Assembly: GCA_043822165.1 (NCBI GenBank)
Contig: JBDRCA010000085.1
Span: 1 to 5,887, forward strand
Direction of reading: 5' to 3'
Origin: SCGC-AAA252-I15 sp043822165
Lineage (GTDB): Archaea > Altiarchaeota > Altiarchaeia > IMC4 > SCGC-AAA252-I15
DNA length: 5,887 nt
Under the pieces are notes generated by a model. That model had not been told where the DNA came from and searched no databases. It was given only the letters and a program-made list of their open reading frames with translations. Positions 4,789 through 5,887 of this stretch are shown piece by piece. Every line of letters starts with the position of its first letter. The stretch's first letter is position 1. The translations under genes were made by a program, and so were the position numbers.

Positions 4789-4837
4789 GATTTCACAATC
4801 ATAAAAGTTGTAGGGTGAGTTTTTCTACCCAAATAAA
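4789..4837 (+). promoter_or_regulatory. psmA-sdo1 gap, possible internal promoter
   Basis: ATAAAAG at 4801-4807 lies about 33 bases before the sdo1 ATG and could act as a TATA box for an internal start. Further on, GGGT (4813-4816) and ACCC (4827-4830) flank a T-rich loop, a weak hairpin of 4-5 pairs with a T5 run that is too poor to call a terminator. No Shine-Dalgarno site is seen before 4838. The two genes may simply be co-transcribed. Confidence 0.25.
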
Positions 4838-5530
4838 ATGGTCAGTTTAGACGACGCTGTCATAGCAAGAATAAAAAAGCACGGTCACAACTTCGAGATA
4901 TACGTTGACCCGGACCTGGCATTGTCTTACAAGTCGGGGGAAAACGTCGAATTAACCGAGGTGTTGGCTGCCGAAAACATCTTCAAGGATGCGGGAACCA
5001 CAGACAAGGCCAGTGAGGAGACTATACTAGAGTCCTTCGGTTCCACGGACCTGAAAGTGGTTGCAGACGTCATAATCAAAAAAGGGGAACTACACCTTAC
5101 CACCGAGCAGCGCAAGAAGATTTCGGTGGAGCGGCACAAGCAGGTGGTGGACTTGATTGCGAGAAACGCGATTAACCCGCAGACGAAGACTCCGCACCCG
5201 CCTACTCGAATCGAGGCCGCGATGGAGGAGGCTAAAGTGCGGGTCGTAATCGACAAGCCCGCGAAAGCGCAAATAGAAGACATCGTCAGGGCCATAAACC
5301 CCATCCTGCCGATACGCTTCGAGAAAATACAGGTAGCCCTAAAAATACCGGCCAAATACGCGGCCAAACTATACTCAACACTCCACGAATTCGGAGACAT
5401 GAAAAAAGAAGAGTGGATTCGAGACGAGCAAATCTGCATCATTGAAATACCAGGAGGAATGCAAGACGAGCTCTACAAGAAGATGAACTCGCTCACTCAC
5501 GGGGAAATCGAAATAAAGGTTGTGAGGTAA
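4838..5530 (+). CDS. sdo1: Ribosome maturation protein SDO1 (SBDS homologue)
   Basis: The 230-residue product matches the usual archaeal length and all three SBDS domains. Domain I (about 1-88) has NIFKDAGTTDKASEE (47-61) and the strand-helix run ending VIIKKGELHLT. Domain II (about 89-160) has TEQRKKISVERHKQVVDLIA (89-108), then NAINPQTKTPHPPTRIEAAM, the best-known SBDS signature, and KPAKAQIEDIVRAINPILPIRFE. Domain III (about 161-230) is a ferredoxin-like fold ending EIKVVR. In eukaryotes SBDS works with the EFL1 GTPase to remove eIF6 from the 60S subunit; archaeal SDO1 is thought to serve in large-subunit maturation alongside aIF6 and EF-2. Its position between psmA and rrp4 is a classic archaeal arrangement. 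The stop TAA is followed by A-rich sequence (9 consecutive A counting the stop) and then rrp4 in the same frame. Confidence 0.97.
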   Translation: MVSLDDAVIARIKKHGHNFEIYVDPDLALSYKSGENVELTEVLAAENIFKDAGTTDKASEETILESFGSTDLKVVADVIIKKGELHLTTEQRKKISVERHKQVVDLIARNAINPQTKTPHPPTRIEAAMEEAKVRVVIDKPAKAQIEDIVRAINPILPIRFEKIQVALKIPAKYAAKLYSTLHEFGDMKKEEWIRDEQICIIEIPGGMQDELYKKMNSLTHGEIEIKVVR

Positions 5531-5542
5531 AAAAAAATCAAA

Positions 5543-5887
5543 GTGGATTCAGCAGACAGGGAATTCGTGCTCCCGGGAGCACAGGTCGCGGAGACGGGAA
5601 GATTCGACCAGACGTGCTTCCGCGAGGAAGGGAAAATATACTCGTCAGTAGCAGGATTGTACCGTTCAGGCGGGAGAGAACTCAGGGTGATACCCTCATC
5701 CGGACCATACATCCCAAAGGAGGGAGACCTCGTTATAGGCGTCGTAACGCTAATATTCGACACTTTCTGGCTGGTCGACATAGGCTCACCGTACAGGAGC
5801 ATAATCCTGAAAGATGAAGTCGTCAAAACCAGGGACAGAGTCAACCTTAGAGACTACTTCCAGATAGGAGACGTAATATCCGGGAAA
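5543..5887 (+). CDS. rrp4: Exosome complex RNA-binding protein Rrp4, N-terminal part
   Basis: The frame stays open from the sdo1 stop to the window edge. Between that stop and the conserved FVLPG no ATG exists; GTG at 5543 is the best start, 12 bases after the stop, and a second GTG (5567) would cut into the conserved V-x-PG. From 5543 there are 115 codons. Residues 8-40 carry the Rrp4 N-terminal domain (FVLPG, GKIYSSVAGL). VIPSSGPYIPKEGDLVIG (49-66) leads into an S1 domain with FWLVDIGSPY (75-84). The FxxWLVDIxSPY pattern favours Rrp4 over Csl4. The KH domain would lie beyond the window. Rrp4 forms the RNA-binding cap on the Rrp41/Rrp42 ring of the exosome; those genes normally follow. No Shine-Dalgarno site is seen, so translation may depend on termination at sdo1. 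Confidence 0.93.
   Translation, partial: MDSADREFVLPGAQVAETGRFDQTCFREEGKIYSSVAGLYRSGGRELRVIPSSGPYIPKEGDLVIGVVTLIFDTFWLVDIGSPYRSIILKDEVVKTRDRVNLRDYFQIGDVISGK
5567..5582. repeat. 16-bp perfect palindrome near the start of rrp4
   Basis: GTGCTCCCGGGAGCAC is its own reverse complement and encodes the conserved V-L-P-G-A of Rrp4, about 25 bases into the gene. As with the palindrome at 1285-1300, about 0.09 such sites are expected in the window by chance. It could form an RNA hairpin or a protein-binding site near the gene start, but may be coincidence. Confidence 0.9.

Noticed and set aside
4813..4830. Possible terminator between psmA and sdo1
   Set aside because: The stem is only 4-5 pairs and the T-run sits in the loop rather than after it; the cluster is normally co-transcribed.
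4927..5442. - strand frame of 171 codons inside sdo1
   Set aside because: It is an antisense shadow of a fully conserved SBDS gene; rich in Ser and Cys with no recognisable motif.
1338..5566. Six GAATTC sites in 5.9 kb, several as GAATTCGG
   Set aside because: More than the one or two expected, but most fall in Glu-Phe codons or similar context, and codon preference explains them without special function.
5614..5817. + strand frame of 67 codons within the rrp4 region
   Set aside because: It is an out-of-frame shadow. The Rrp4 frame through the same bases has the N-terminal and S1 motifs.
1..5887. CRISPR array, tRNA, rRNA, transposase or defence system
   Set aside because: No regularly spaced repeats, no tRNA cloverleaf or rRNA-like stretch noticed by eye, and no transposase, nuclease or toxin motifs in any supported frame.

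Overview
The window is archaeal chromosomal DNA. The strongest evidence is the right half, where a 20S proteasome alpha subunit (psmA), the SBDS/SDO1 ribosome-maturation protein and the start of exosome subunit Rrp4 lie in that order on the + strand. This is the start of the well-known archaeal exosome/proteasome superoperon. TATA-like boxes about 25-33 bases before start codons, very short leaders and few Shine-Dalgarno sites also fit an archaeon. The lineage cannot be fixed from sequence alone. One uncharacterised helical protein reminds me of a family seen in DPANN-type genomes, but that is only a recollection.

Left block (1-1817, - strand): a compact operon read right to left. It holds an MscS-type mechanosensitive channel, a tandem PRC-barrel protein 7 bases downstream, and a Na+/phosphate-cotransporter-like membrane protein cut by the window edge. 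Stop and start of the last two share one base (TGATG). The block looks like envelope ion/osmotic homeostasis.

Divergent gap (1818-1938): this holds the channel promoter. It also holds an unexplained + strand hydrophobic reading frame that has no start codon and runs by 8 bases into the next gene, which looks like the tail of a lost membrane protein gene.

Middle block (1939-3989, + strand): a yeast-FCY1-like cytosine deaminase and a GuaD-like guanine deaminase, which together suggest nucleobase salvage. They are separated by a curious junction in which the last 30 bases of the first gene are repeated 106 bases later, flanking a palindromic segment. A 37-codon frame bridges the junction. After it come an uncharacterised alpha-helical protein and an Idi/YfcD-like Nudix hydrolase that overlap by 8 bases. 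Four junctions in this block share the same 8-base ATG/stop overlap geometry.

Right block (4027-5887, + strand): psmA with its own TATA region, then sdo1, then rrp4 starting at GTG in the same frame as sdo1. These genes serve protein degradation, ribosome maturation and RNA degradation.

I did not find a convincing new defence or mobile system. The most unusual feature is the duplicated junction between the two deaminase genes, together with the headless membrane-protein tail just upstream.
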